A program made the translations under genes and the position numbers. A stretch of 8,094 nt of DNA. Origin: PALSA-505 sp035308365 (lineage in GTDB: Bacteria > Actinomycetota > Actinomycetes > Streptosporangiales > Streptosporangiaceae). The notes beneath the pieces are model-generated. The model was not told where the DNA came from. It saw only the letters and a list, made by a program, of their open reading frames with translations, and ran no database searches. Positions 1-6,065 of the stretch are shown here, in pieces. Each line of letters opens with the position of its first letter. Position 1 is the stretch's first letter. The stretch is taken from assembly GCA_035308365.1 (NCBI GenBank), contig DATGGU010000157.1:1-8094 (forward strand), in the 5' to 3' direction.

Positions 1-2332
1 TCAGCCCGCGGGCCTCGTCCGGGGTAATACGCAGCTGGTTGGAGAGCCCGAAGGCGGACAGGCCGTAGGCCAGGCCGTAGTTCATCGCCTTGATCTTGGC
101 CCGCAGCTCGGGGCCCACCTCCTCGGGCGGCAGCCCGAACACCCGGGAGGCGGTGGCCGCGTGGAAGTCGTGCCCGGACTCGAACGCCGCGATCAGCGCC
201 TCGTCGCCGGACAGGTGGGCCATGATCCGCAGCTCGATCTGGCTGTAGTCCGCGGTCAGCAGGCACTCGTACCCCGGGCCGACGATGAAGCCCTCCCGGA
301 TGCGCCGGCCGAGTTCGGTACGGATGGGGATGTTCTGCAGGTTCGGGTCGGTCGAGGACAGACGGCCGGTGGCCGCGATCGTCTGGTTGAACGTGGTGTG
401 GATCCGCCCGCCCTCGTCGGGCATCGGGATCAGTGAGTCCACGATCGTCATCAGTTTGGACACGTCGCGGTGGCGCAGCAGGTGCTCAAGCACCGGATGG
501 CCGGTCTGCGCGAGCAGGCTGGTCAGGGCCTCGGAGTCGGTGGTGTACCCGGTCTTGATCCGCTTGGTCTTGGGCAGCCCCAGCTCGGTGAACAGCACCT
601 CCTGGAGCTGCTTGGGCGAGCCCAGGTTGAACTCGCGGCCCACCGCCGCGTAGGCGGCCTGCTCGGCCGCCTTCACCTCGCCGCCCAGGGCCGCCGACAT
701 GCTGGCGAAGTGGTGGGTGTCGGCGGCGATCCCGGTCCGTTCCATGCCCGCGAGCACCGTCACCAGTGGCAGCTCCACGTCGTGCAGCAGCCTGGTCGCG
801 CCGCGTTTGTCCAGGTCGGCGTCGAGCGAGTCGGCCAGCTCGGCGGTCGCCTTGGCGCGCAGCGCCGCCACCTGGGCCAGCTCGTTCCCGGCGTCATCTT
901 CGGCGGCGTCGTCCAGGGTGAGCTGGCCGGGGGCGGGAGTGTCGCCGCGCAGCTCACGGCCCAGGTAGCGGAGCACCAGGTCGGCCAGGTCGAAGGAGCG
1001 CTGGCCGGGCAGCGCGAGATAGGCGGCGAGCGCGGTGTCGCTGGTCAGCCCGGCCAGGTTCAGCCCGTGCGCGGCCAGAGCATGCATCGGCCCTTTGGCG
1101 TCGTGCACCGCCTTGGGCGCCTGCGGGTCGGCCAGCCAGCCGCCCAGTGCCCGCTCGTCGCTCTCGCCCAGCACCGCCGGGTCGAAGAACGCGCATTCGC
1201 CGTCCGGCGCCGCGATCGCGATGCCGGTCAGGGTGCCCGTGCCACGCCCCCAGGTGCCCGTCAGGGCCAGCCCGGACCGCCCCTGGGCATCGGGCGGGGC
1301 ATGCTCGGCCAGCCAGCCCGCCACCTCGTCAGCGCCGGGCGTGGCCACCTCTATCTCGAAGCCAGCCTTCTGCTCACCGGCGGCCCCTGCGCCCTGATCC
1401 ACCGCGGCGATCCCGTTCGGCAGGTACTCGACCAGCCGCTCGCGCAGCACGCGGAACTGCAGCGTGTCGAAGAGCTGGTGGATGGCGTTCCGGTCCCATG
1501 GCACCGGGCGCAGGTCGCCGGGCGCGGACTCCAGCGGGACGTCCTTGGCCAGCTCGGTGAGCTGCCGGTTGCGCAGCACGTTGCCCAGGTTCGCCCGCAG
1601 TGCGTCACCCGCCTTGCCCTTGACCTCCTCGACCCGGTCGACCAGCTCGGTCAGCGAGCCGAAGTCGGCGATCCACCTGGTGGCCGTCTTCTCCCCCACG
1701 CCGGGGATGTTCGGCAGGTTGTCGCTCGGATCCCCGCGTACCGCCGCGAAGTCGGGATACTGGGCCGGCGTCAGGCCATATTTCTCCTGTACGGCATCGG
1801 GGGTGAACCGCGTCATCTCGCTGATTCCCCGGCGGGTCATCAGCACGGTCACGTCATCGGTGACGAGCTGCAGCACGTCGCGGTCCCCGCTCACGATGAG
1901 GACGTCCATGCCCTCGGCGGCCGCCTGCGCGGCCAGCGTCGCGATGATGTCGTCGGCCTCGTAACCCGCCTTGGACAGCCGCTGGATGCCCAGCACGTCC
2001 AGCACCTCGAAGATCAGGCTGAGCTGGTTGCGGAAGTCGGCCGGGGTCTCGTGCCGGTTGGCCTTGTACTCCACGTACTGCTCGTGCCGGAAGGTCGGCT
2101 CGCCCCGGTCGAAGGCCACCGCGACGTGGCTGGGCTGCTCGTCCCGCAGCACGTTGATGAGCATCGCGGTGAACCCGTAGACGGCGTTCGTCGGCTGGCC
2201 CGTGGTGGTGGAGAAGTTCTCGGCTGGCAGGGCGAAGAAGGCGCGATACGCCAGAGAGTGCCCATCCAGTAGCAGCAGCTTGCCCCTTGCCGCCGTCCCC
2301 GTCGCCGTCTGCCGCTCGTCGTTGGTCGCCAC
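1..2332 (-). CDS. polA: DNA polymerase I (5'-nuclease + polymerase), 3' end beyond window
   Basis: DNA polymerase I removes RNA primers and fills gaps in replication and repair. The visible 777 codons hold the 5'-nuclease domain at the N-terminus with its acidic cluster: LLLLDGHSLAYRAFF (D23), AFDRGEPTFR, YEADDII, SGDRDVLQL and GDPSDNLPNIPGVGEKTA. The middle 3'-5' exonuclease region lacks the usual DxE motif (it reads LALTGTWGRG), so proofreading is presumably lost, as known for mycobacterial PolA. Polymerase motif A is DYSQIELR (D695). Motif B is R744-x3-K748-x3-Y752-x3-Y756-G. About 120-130 C-terminal residues, including motif C, should lie past the window edge. GTG at 2332 is the start: an in-frame TAG sits four codons upstream, and AGGA (2340-2343) lies 7 nt before it. 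Family assignment is certain. Confidence 0.97.
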   Translation of the reverse strand, partial: MATNDERQTATGTAARGKLLLLDGHSLAYRAFFALPAENFSTTTGQPTNAVYGFTAMLINVLRDEQPSHVAVAFDRGEPTFRHEQYVEYKANRHETPADFRNQLSLIFEVLDVLGIQRLSKAGYEADDIIATLAAQAAAEGMDVLIVSGDRDVLQLVTDDVTVLMTRRGISEMTRFTPDAVQEKYGLTPAQYPDFAAVRGDPSDNLPNIPGVGEKTATRWIADFGSLTELVDRVEEVKGKAGDALRANLGNVLRNRQLTELAKDVPLESAPGDLRPVPWDRNAIHQLFDTLQFRVLRERLVEYLPNGIAAVDQGAGAAGEQKAGFEIEVATPGADEVAGWLAEHAPPDAQGRSGLALTGTWGRGTGTLTGIAIAAPDGECAFFDPAVLGESDERALGGWLADPQAPKAVHDAKGPMHALAAHGLNLAGLTSDTALAAYLALPGQRSFDLADLVLRYLGRELRGDTPAPGQLTLDDAAEDDAGNELAQVAALRAKATAELADSLDADLDKRGATRLLHDVELPLVTVLAGMERTGIAADTHHFASMSAALGGEVKAAEQAAYAAVGREFNLGSPKQLQEVLFTELGLPKTKRIKTGYTTDSEALTSLLAQTGHPVLEHLLRHRDVSKLMTIVDSLIPMPDEGGRIHTTFNQTIAATGRLSSTDPNLQNIPIRTELGRRIREGFIVGPGYECLLTADYSQIELRIMAHLSGDEALIAAFESGHDFHAATASRVFGLPPEEVGPELRAKIKAMNYGLAYGLSAFGLSNQLRITPDEARGL

Positions 2333-2352
2333 GATGGAATCCTATGCGGCAG

Positions 2353-2389
2353 CCTGGCCCGGGAGCGGGTAGCCCGCGCCCGGGCCAGG
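2353..2389 (-). terminator. Strong GC hairpin between the epimerase stop and polA
   Basis: The 11-base arms CCTGGCCCGGG (2353-2363) and CCCGGGCCAGG (2379-2389) are perfectly complementary. The stem continues inward by five more pairs (2365-2369 with 2373-2377) after one A/G mismatch, closing on a 3-nt loop. It starts 12 nt past the epimerase stop and has no U-tract, which is common for actinobacterial intrinsic terminators. It ends only 20 nt before the polA start codon, so it may also be part of the polA leader. The structure is seen in the sequence; the terminator role is inferred. Confidence 0.7.
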
Positions 2390-2401
2390 GAATTTAAGCA
2401 G

Positions 2402-3673
2402 CTAGGACGAGAACTGGAACACGGTGGTGGTGTTGTACACCTGCCCGGGCTTCAGTTCGGTGGAGGGGAAGTTGGGCTGGTTCGGGGAGTTCGGGAAGTG
2501 CTGCGTCTCGAACGTGTAGCCGGCGCTCTGCCGGTAGATGTGCCCGCTGATGCCGACCAGCTTCCCGGTGAGGAAGTTGCCCGAGTAGAACTGCACACCC
2601 GGCTGGTCGGTCCAGACGGTCAGCTCACGGCCGCTGGCCGGGTCCAGGGCCTGGGCGGCCAGGCGCAGGCCATCCATGGTCGGCCCGGTGTGGTTCAGCA
2701 CCCAGTTGTGGTCGTAGCCCTGGGCGATCAGTAGCTGGTGGTTGGCCACGTTGATCCGGGAGCCGATCGTCTGCGGTCTGGTGAAGTCGAATGGCGTGCC
2801 CTTGACCGGGACGATCTGCCCGGTCGGGATCTGGGTGGCGTTGGTCGGCGTGTAGGAGTTGGCGTTGATCATCACCTTCTGGCCGTAGGTGGCGCCCGAG
2901 CTCTCGCCGGCCAGGTTGAAGTAGCTGTGGTTGGTCAGGTTGATGACCGTGTCGGCGTTCGTGGTGGCGATGTAGTGGATGCCGAGCTGGTTGTCGTTGT
3001 TCAGCGTGAACGTCACGAACACGGTCAGCTTGCCGGGGAAGCCGGTGCAGCTGCAGCCGACGTTCGCGCCGTCGTCACCGTTCGGGCTGACCAGCTTCAG
3101 CTTCACGCCGGCCACGCCCGGGCTCTTCACCTCGGAGGCGGCCCAGACATGGTTGCCGAACCCGACCAGGCCGCCGTGCAGGTCGTTGACGCCGTTATTG
3201 ATCGGCAGCGTGTAGGTGTGGCCGTTCAGCTTGAACGTGCCCCTGGCGATCCGGTTGCCGTACCGGCCGATGGTCTCGCCGAAGTACGGGCCACCGTTGG
3301 CGGTCACCGGGGGGCTGTCCTCGGTGACGTAGTCCCGGAGCGTGGCGAAGCCGAGCACCACGTCGGCGGTTTTCCCGTTGGCGCCCGGCACGTCGATGGA
3401 CTGGACGATGCCGCCGTAGCTGAGGATGCTGACCGACATCCCGTCGCAGTTCGCCAGGGTGAACCGGAAGACGGGAAGCTTCTTGTGGACGTAGATGTCC
3501 ATGGCCTTGCCGAAGAACTGCTTGCTGATGGTCGGGCCACCACTGCACCCATGAGCGGGCGACGCGGGTGCCTGGGCCATGCCGAGCACACCCACGGTGG
3601 CGACCCCGACGGCTGCCACGACGGCGAGGCGCATCGTTGTCACGATGGGCCATCGCCCTGATGCTGTTCGCAT
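2402..3673 (-). CDS. Secreted aldose 1-epimerase (galactose mutarotase family)
   Basis: Aldose 1-epimerase interconverts the alpha and beta anomers of sugars such as galactose or glucose. Conserved family residues are all visible in the 423-residue form: GRYGNRIA (R137-R141), NDLHGG (H166), NLTNHSYFNL (H249), GYDHNW (D321) and FETQHF (E389). The last two correspond to the catalytic Asp and Glu of GalM. The N-terminus is a Sec-type signal peptide: basic residues, a hydrophobic stretch at about 16-34, then an Ala/Pro-rich end near residue 40. The mature enzyme should therefore be extracellular. An insertion of roughly 8-9 residues before the GFPG strand carries C207-x-C209; C43 and C76 are the only other cysteines. 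ATG at 3673 is preferred over the ATG at 3727 because AAGGGAG precedes it by 5 nt and the signal peptide then begins cleanly. It is transcribed alone from a promoter carrying a LacI-type operator. Confidence 0.93.
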   Translation of the reverse strand: MRTASGRWPIVTTMRLAVVAAVGVATVGVLGMAQAPASPAHGCSGGPTISKQFFGKAMDIYVHKKLPVFRFTLANCDGMSVSILSYGGIVQSIDVPGANGKTADVVLGFATLRDYVTEDSPPVTANGGPYFGETIGRYGNRIARGTFKLNGHTYTLPINNGVNDLHGGLVGFGNHVWAASEVKSPGVAGVKLKLVSPNGDDGANVGCSCTGFPGKLTVFVTFTLNNDNQLGIHYIATTNADTVINLTNHSYFNLAGESSGATYGQKVMINANSYTPTNATQIPTGQIVPVKGTPFDFTRPQTIGSRINVANHQLLIAQGYDHNWVLNHTGPTMDGLRLAAQALDPASGRELTVWTDQPGVQFYSGNFLTGKLVGISGHIYRQSAGYTFETQHFPNSPNQPNFPSTELKPGQVYNTTTVFQFSS

Positions 3674-3752
3674 GAAGGCTCCCTTCGCTGGGTTGCTGAC
3701 GGAGACGAGCCCGGCCTGAACGGCCACCAGCCCGAATCCGACCCACCGGCTA

Positions 3753-3780
3753 TTGTTAGCGCTAACATTCCGGAAGTCAT
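3753..3780 (-). promoter_or_regulatory. Putative epimerase promoter overlapping the operator
   Basis: On the minus strand, ATGACT (3780-3775) can serve as the -35 and TAACAA (3758-3753) as the -10, with a 16-nt spacer (or AACAAT with 17). This predicts a leader of about 70 nt before the ATG at 3673. The -10 and spacer lie inside the palindrome at 3754-3767, so a bound repressor would block polymerase. The match to sigma-70 consensus is only fair. Confidence 0.45.
3754..3767. promoter_or_regulatory. LacI-family-type operator
   Basis: TGTTAGCGCTAACA is a perfect 14-bp palindrome with a central CG, the usual form of LacI/GalR-family operators. It lies 81 bp upstream of the epimerase start codon. 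No LacI-family gene is in the window, so the repressor and its sugar effector are unknown. Confidence 0.75.
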
Positions 3781-3841
3781 CCCCTTTGGGGCAAAAACAT
3801 TGGACCGTTCGCCAGTGGGGCGAACCCTTGCCCGGAATGTT
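3764..3841. repeat. Inverted repeat AACATTCCGG ... CCGGAATGTT
   Basis: The perfect 10-bp arms at 3764-3773 and 3832-3841 are separated by 58 bp. The left arm overlaps the right end of the LacI-type operator. The right arm lies just before TAATTT (3843-3848), a possible -10 for the plus-strand thioesterase gene. The arms therefore flank the control region between two divergent genes. Function is unknown. Confidence 0.5.
3807..3825. promoter_or_regulatory. Operator-like palindrome in the divergent promoter region
   Basis: GTTCGCC (3807-3813) and GGCGAAC (3819-3825) form a perfect 7-bp inverted repeat around the 5-nt spacer AGTGG. It lies between the epimerase promoter and the thioesterase gene, roughly where a -35 for TAATTT (3843-3848) would fall. 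It could bind a regulator or form a hairpin. A short CCCC-TTT-GGGG repeat lies beside it at 3781-3791. Confidence 0.4.
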
Positions 3842-3881
3842 CTAATTTGTCCGATGTGGTGCGCCGGTCCTGGATGCGTGC

Positions 3882-3899
3882 CCGTAGGCTTCGCTACGG
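3882..3899 (+). other. Small hairpin in the thioesterase leader
   Basis: CCGTAG (3882-3887) and CTACGG (3894-3899) form a 6-bp stem with a 6-nt loop GCTTCG, 30 nt before the thioesterase GTG. The ribosome-binding site at 3919-3923 is not in the stem. The role is unknown and may be trivial. Confidence 0.3.
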
Positions 3900-3928
3900 A
3901 ACACCTGCGGGACTAGCTGGAGGTTTGG

Positions 3929-4384
3929 GTGGATCAGGACTTCGCGGCCGAGGTGGCAGACAGGTTCCGCGCACTGCGGCGGGACACGCTGGACGCGCGA
4001 ATGGGCATCGAGATACTCGAGGCCTCGGCGGACCGTGTGGTAGGCACGATGCCGGTCGCGGGCAACATCCAGCCCTACGGCCTGCTGCACGGCGGCGCGT
4101 CCTGTGTGCTGGCGGAGACCCTCGGCTCGCTGGGCGCGGCCCTGCACGCCGGCCCGGACCGGGCCACCATGGGCATCGAGATCGGCGCCACCCACCACCG
4201 CGGCGCGCGGGAGGGAAAAGTGACGGGCGTAGCCACCCTCGTGCACGGCGGCAGAACGCTCGCGACCTACGAAGTGGTCATCACCGACGAGGCCGGGCGC
4301 CGGATCTGCACGGCCCGGCTGACCTGCCTGTTCCGCGACCACGTGCCAGGCACCGCGGAGGGGCGCCCGGGCGCCGGCGGATGA
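3929..4384 (+). CDS. Hotdog-fold acyl-CoA thioesterase (PaaI/EntH/MenI type)
   Basis: Predicted cytoplasmic thioesterase that hydrolyses acyl-CoA or aroyl-CoA esters. The 151-residue protein carries the signature QPYGLLHGGASCVLAETLGS, with H54 and E63. These are the same residues, at the same positions, as the catalytic pair I know from E. coli EntH and YdiI (MenI). MGIEIGATHHRGAREG and the ARLTCLF strand complete the fold. Length fits the family. GTG at 3929 is chosen because GGAGG (3919-3923) stands 5 nt before it; the next candidate, ATG at 4001, would cut off the N-terminal helix. The substrate cannot be read from the sequence: dihydroxynaphthoyl-CoA (menaquinone pathway) is possible, but no men genes are in the window. 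It is divergent from the epimerase and convergent with pdtaR. Confidence 0.88.
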   Translation: MDQDFAAEVADRFRALRRDTLDARMGIEILEASADRVVGTMPVAGNIQPYGLLHGGASCVLAETLGSLGAALHAGPDRATMGIEIGATHHRGAREGKVTGVATLVHGGRTLATYEVVITDEAGRRICTARLTCLFRDHVPGTAEGRPGAGG

Positions 4385-4423
4385 GGGCGGCCCCTACCAC
4401 ATAACGTACGGTGATTGCCGCCC
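4385..4423 (+). terminator. Probable thioesterase terminator
   Basis: GGGCGGC (4385-4391), directly after the TGA, pairs perfectly with GCCGCCC (4417-4423) and is followed by CTTT. Within the 25-nt loop CAC (4398-4400) can pair with GTG (4411-4413), giving a two-tier hairpin. Placement and the short T-run suit a terminator. Confidence 0.5.
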
Positions 4424-4425
4424 CT

Positions 4426-4455
4426 TTGCGTCAGACGCCGGCGCATCGCTACGGT
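4426..4455 (+). promoter_or_regulatory. Possible plus-strand promoter before a structured RNA
   Basis: TTGCGT (4426-4431) and TACGGT (4450-4455) are separated by 18 nt and fit the actinobacterial pattern TTGnnn / TAnnnT. The predicted start, near 4462, falls just before the first arm of the fold at 4465. This is a pattern match only. Confidence 0.3.
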
Positions 4456-4464
4456 TGACCAGAA

Positions 4465-4546
4465 GAGCCCGGGGGTGGCCGAGTAGAGAACGTGCCGACC
4501 CGGGGAAGGCCGACATGGTACCAAAGGCCCCTCCGGGCTCCTTCCC
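4465..4546 (+). ncRNA. Candidate structured RNA (H-type pseudoknot) or bidirectional terminator
   Basis: GAGCCCGG (4465-4472) pairs exactly with CCGGGCTC (4533-4540), and the helix extends through 4480/4526 with one wobble and one bulged T, about 16 pairs. Inside the loop, GGGAAG (4503-4508) is complementary to CTTCCC (4541-4546), immediately 3' of the helix, which gives pseudoknot topology. GTGCC/GGTAC can add a short inner helix. I recognise no Rfam family. It lies between convergent genes, so it could also end transcription of pdtaR (minus) and the thioesterase (plus). An 18-codon frame (4515-4571) with GGGGAAGG before its ATG also lies here and is probably fortuitous. Confidence 0.35.
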
Positions 4547-4559
4547 GATCTCCCGTTTG

Positions 4560-5201
4560 TTAGCCTTCTGAACTGGTCTTTTGGTCATCTTGCGGCTGGC
4601 CGGCGGGAGGGTTTGAACCCGCCGTCATCGACCGGTCGAGCACCGCCCGGGCGACGTCGCGCATACTGATCCTGCGGTCCATGGACGTCTTCTGAATCCA
4701 CCGGAACGCCTCAGGTTCGGACAGCCCATGCTCCGCCTGGAGCAGTCCCTTGGCCCGGTCGAGCAGCTTGCGGACCTCCAGGCGGTCACGCAGCGTGCCC
4801 ACCTCGGTCTCCAGGGCGCGCGCCTCCTGGAACCGGCTCACCGCCATCTCGATGGCCGGCACAAGATCGGCCTTGGTGAACGGCTTGACCAGATAGGCCA
4901 TCGCCCCGGCATCCCTGGCCCGCTCGACCAGCTCCCGCTGGGAGAAGGCGGTAAGGATCACCACCGGCGCCAGCCGGTCCGCGGCGATCTGGCTGGCCGC
5001 GGACAGACCGTCGAGGACTGGCATCTTGACGTCGAGGATCACCAGGTCCGGCCGCTGACTCACGGCCAGCTTGACCGCGGTCTCGCCGTCACCCGCCTCG
5101 CCGACGACCTCGTAGCCTTCTTCCTCAAGCATCTCCTTGAGGTCAAGCCGGATCAGCGCCTCGTCCTCGGCGACCACGACACGAAATGGGGACTTGCTCA
5201 C
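4560..5201 (-). CDS. pdtaR: PdtaR-type ANTAR response regulator
   Basis: Cytoplasmic response regulator that, by analogy with M. tuberculosis Rv1626 (PdtaR), receives phosphate from the histidine kinase PdtaS and binds RNA hairpins through its ANTAR domain to control termination or translation. The 213-residue protein has a receiver domain (about 7-122) with acidic pair E12-D13, phospho-acceptor D57 in VILDVKMP, T84 and K106 in YLVKPF. A linking coiled segment (about 123-150) leads to the ANTAR domain (about 136-192), with DRAKGLL and AFRWIQKTSMDRR. The sequence is close to Rv1626 along its length. GTG at 5201 is the start because VVVAEDEALIR follows as in homologues. A longer frame upstream would overlap the neighbouring gene and is unlikely. 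No Shine-Dalgarno is visible. No kinase gene is nearby. Confidence 0.93.
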   Translation of the reverse strand: MSKSPFRVVVAEDEALIRLDLKEMLEEEGYEVVGEAGDGETAVKLAVSQRPDLVILDVKMPVLDGLSAASQIAADRLAPVVILTAFSQRELVERARDAGAMAYLVKPFTKADLVPAIEMAVSRFQEARALETEVGTLRDRLEVRKLLDRAKGLLQAEHGLSEPEAFRWIQKTSMDRRISMRDVARAVLDRSMTAGSNPPAGQPQDDQKTSSEG

Positions 5202-5207
5202 CCCAGG

Positions 5208-5213
5208 AGAGTA
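5208..5213 (-). promoter_or_regulatory. Putative -10 of pdtaR, leaderless spacing
   Basis: On the minus strand TACTCT (5213-5208) matches TAnnnT and ends 6 nt before the GTG, so transcription would begin at about the start codon. The stretch CTCCTGGG before the GTG has no GGAGG-like element. CCAGG/CCTGG/CCAGG repeats (5203-5223) surround the -10 and could be an operator. No convincing -35 is seen. Confidence 0.4.
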
Positions 5214-5230
5214 CCTGGCCAGGCAATCAG

Positions 5231-6001
5231 TTAGTACTTGGGCCCAACGAATTCGTCGAGCCGGGCGACCGCATCCCGCCGGGCTACGGAGATCACAGTG
5301 GGCTTGCTGAAGCACCATTCAACATGCAGCATATCCAATGCCTCACCGCACAGCCGCAGGATATCGGCGGAGTGGTTGGTGAAAAGATAGCGCGGGTACT
5401 CATACCAGCGATCACCATTCGGCCGGTGGCGGCATACCCTATTGCTGCCACGGTAGCCATCGGAATGAAACAGCCCACGGGCAAAGTCACCCGCGCGTCC
5501 ATCGACGATTGATTGCTGCCATGGCTCAAGCTCGATCTTGCGCTCGTGTTTCTTGCCCGATCCGTGCTGCGGGAAGAGGCAGGGCCAGTGCTTGGAAAAA
5601 CTCTGCACGTAGGTACATGCAATTCCGGGCCGGGAGCGGAGGGACACGCTCGATGACGGCATGACGCGCTTGGCCGCCTGCACAGCCTCCTGCAACAGGC
5701 CGGGCCAGCAGTCGGCGCAGGCGAGACTCAGCAGATGAGTCCTCGGCGTTTTCACGATATGACCGTCGCCGAGGTAGAGGCCGAGCAGGTAGGAGTAAGC
5801 CGGTTCATCGAGAGGACGCCCATGGCAACGTGGGCAGTTGGGTGCCTCCGTCCGCGACGAGCCGCCGATAGGGCGCCGGTCCCCCTTGCGCCAGTGCCGG
5901 ATAGACCGGACGGATACACCGCAGATCTGGGCGTTCTCACGGTCGAGCACACCGATATCGGAAAGTTGCTGGGCAAGGTCGACGGTGGTGCGGGAGTACA
6001 T
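5231..6001 (-). CDS. HTH plus two-motif LAGLIDADG homing-endonuclease-like protein
   Basis: Free-standing protein of 256 residues. It starts with a helix-turn-helix-like segment (about 7-40, including ICGVSVRSIRHWRKG), then a CPRCH knuckle (56-60). Two LAGLIDADG motifs follow: YLLGLYLGDG (71-80, D79) and FARGLFHSDG (173-182, D181). Both acidic residues needed for metal-dependent DNA cleavage are kept and the frame is intact, so activity is plausible. The C-terminus VARLDEFVGPKY is typical of an actinobacterial family I know as HTH/LAGLIDADG proteins without an intein or intron host. ATG at 6001 follows the tRNA by 64 nt; ribosome-binding signals are weak. The open frame continues upstream through the tRNA, which is an artefact. 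It ends 29 bp before pdtaR on the same strand. The gene appears more AT-rich than its neighbours and uses rare TTG Leu codons (L103, L222), which suggests transfer. Function could be homing or regulation. Confidence 0.82.
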   Translation of the reverse strand: MYSRTTVDLAQQLSDIGVLDRENAQICGVSVRSIRHWRKGDRRPIGGSSRTEAPNCPRCHGRPLDEPAYSYLLGLYLGDGHIVKTPRTHLLSLACADCWPGLLQEAVQAAKRVMPSSSVSLRSRPGIACTYVQSFSKHWPCLFPQHGSGKKHERKIELEPWQQSIVDGRAGDFARGLFHSDGYRGSNRVCRHRPNGDRWYEYPRYLFTNHSADILRLCGEALDMLHVEWCFSKPTVISVARRDAVARLDEFVGPKY

Positions 6002-6065
6002 ATAAACAGTATGCCACTTAATGCTGACAATCTCAGTAAAAGCGGGGTGCGGACCAATTGGCTTG

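Noticed and set aside
470..2272. 600-codon plus-strand open frame
   Set aside because: It lies wholly antisense to polA and is Gln/Gly/Val/Arg-rich with no domain, typical of a GC-rich shadow frame.
2738..3661. 307-codon plus-strand open frame
   Set aside because: It is antisense to the epimerase, which has every catalytic motif. No motif is seen in the opposite frame.
3882..3899. ANTAR-target hexaloop hairpin
   Set aside because: The loop GCTTCG lacks the A1/G4 pattern expected for ANTAR targets on either strand, and no paired second hexaloop is seen nearby.
4465..4541. Possible class II tRNA, because GGTGGCCGAG resembles a Ser/Leu tRNA 5' half
   Set aside because: There is no T-loop TTCRA motif, no anticodon arm and no D/T-arm geometry. 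The pairing is better explained by a hairpin or pseudoknot.
5202..5318. 39-residue N-terminal extension of PdtaR
   Set aside because: It would overlap the endonuclease 3' end. Homologues begin close to the receiver domain, matching GTG 5201.
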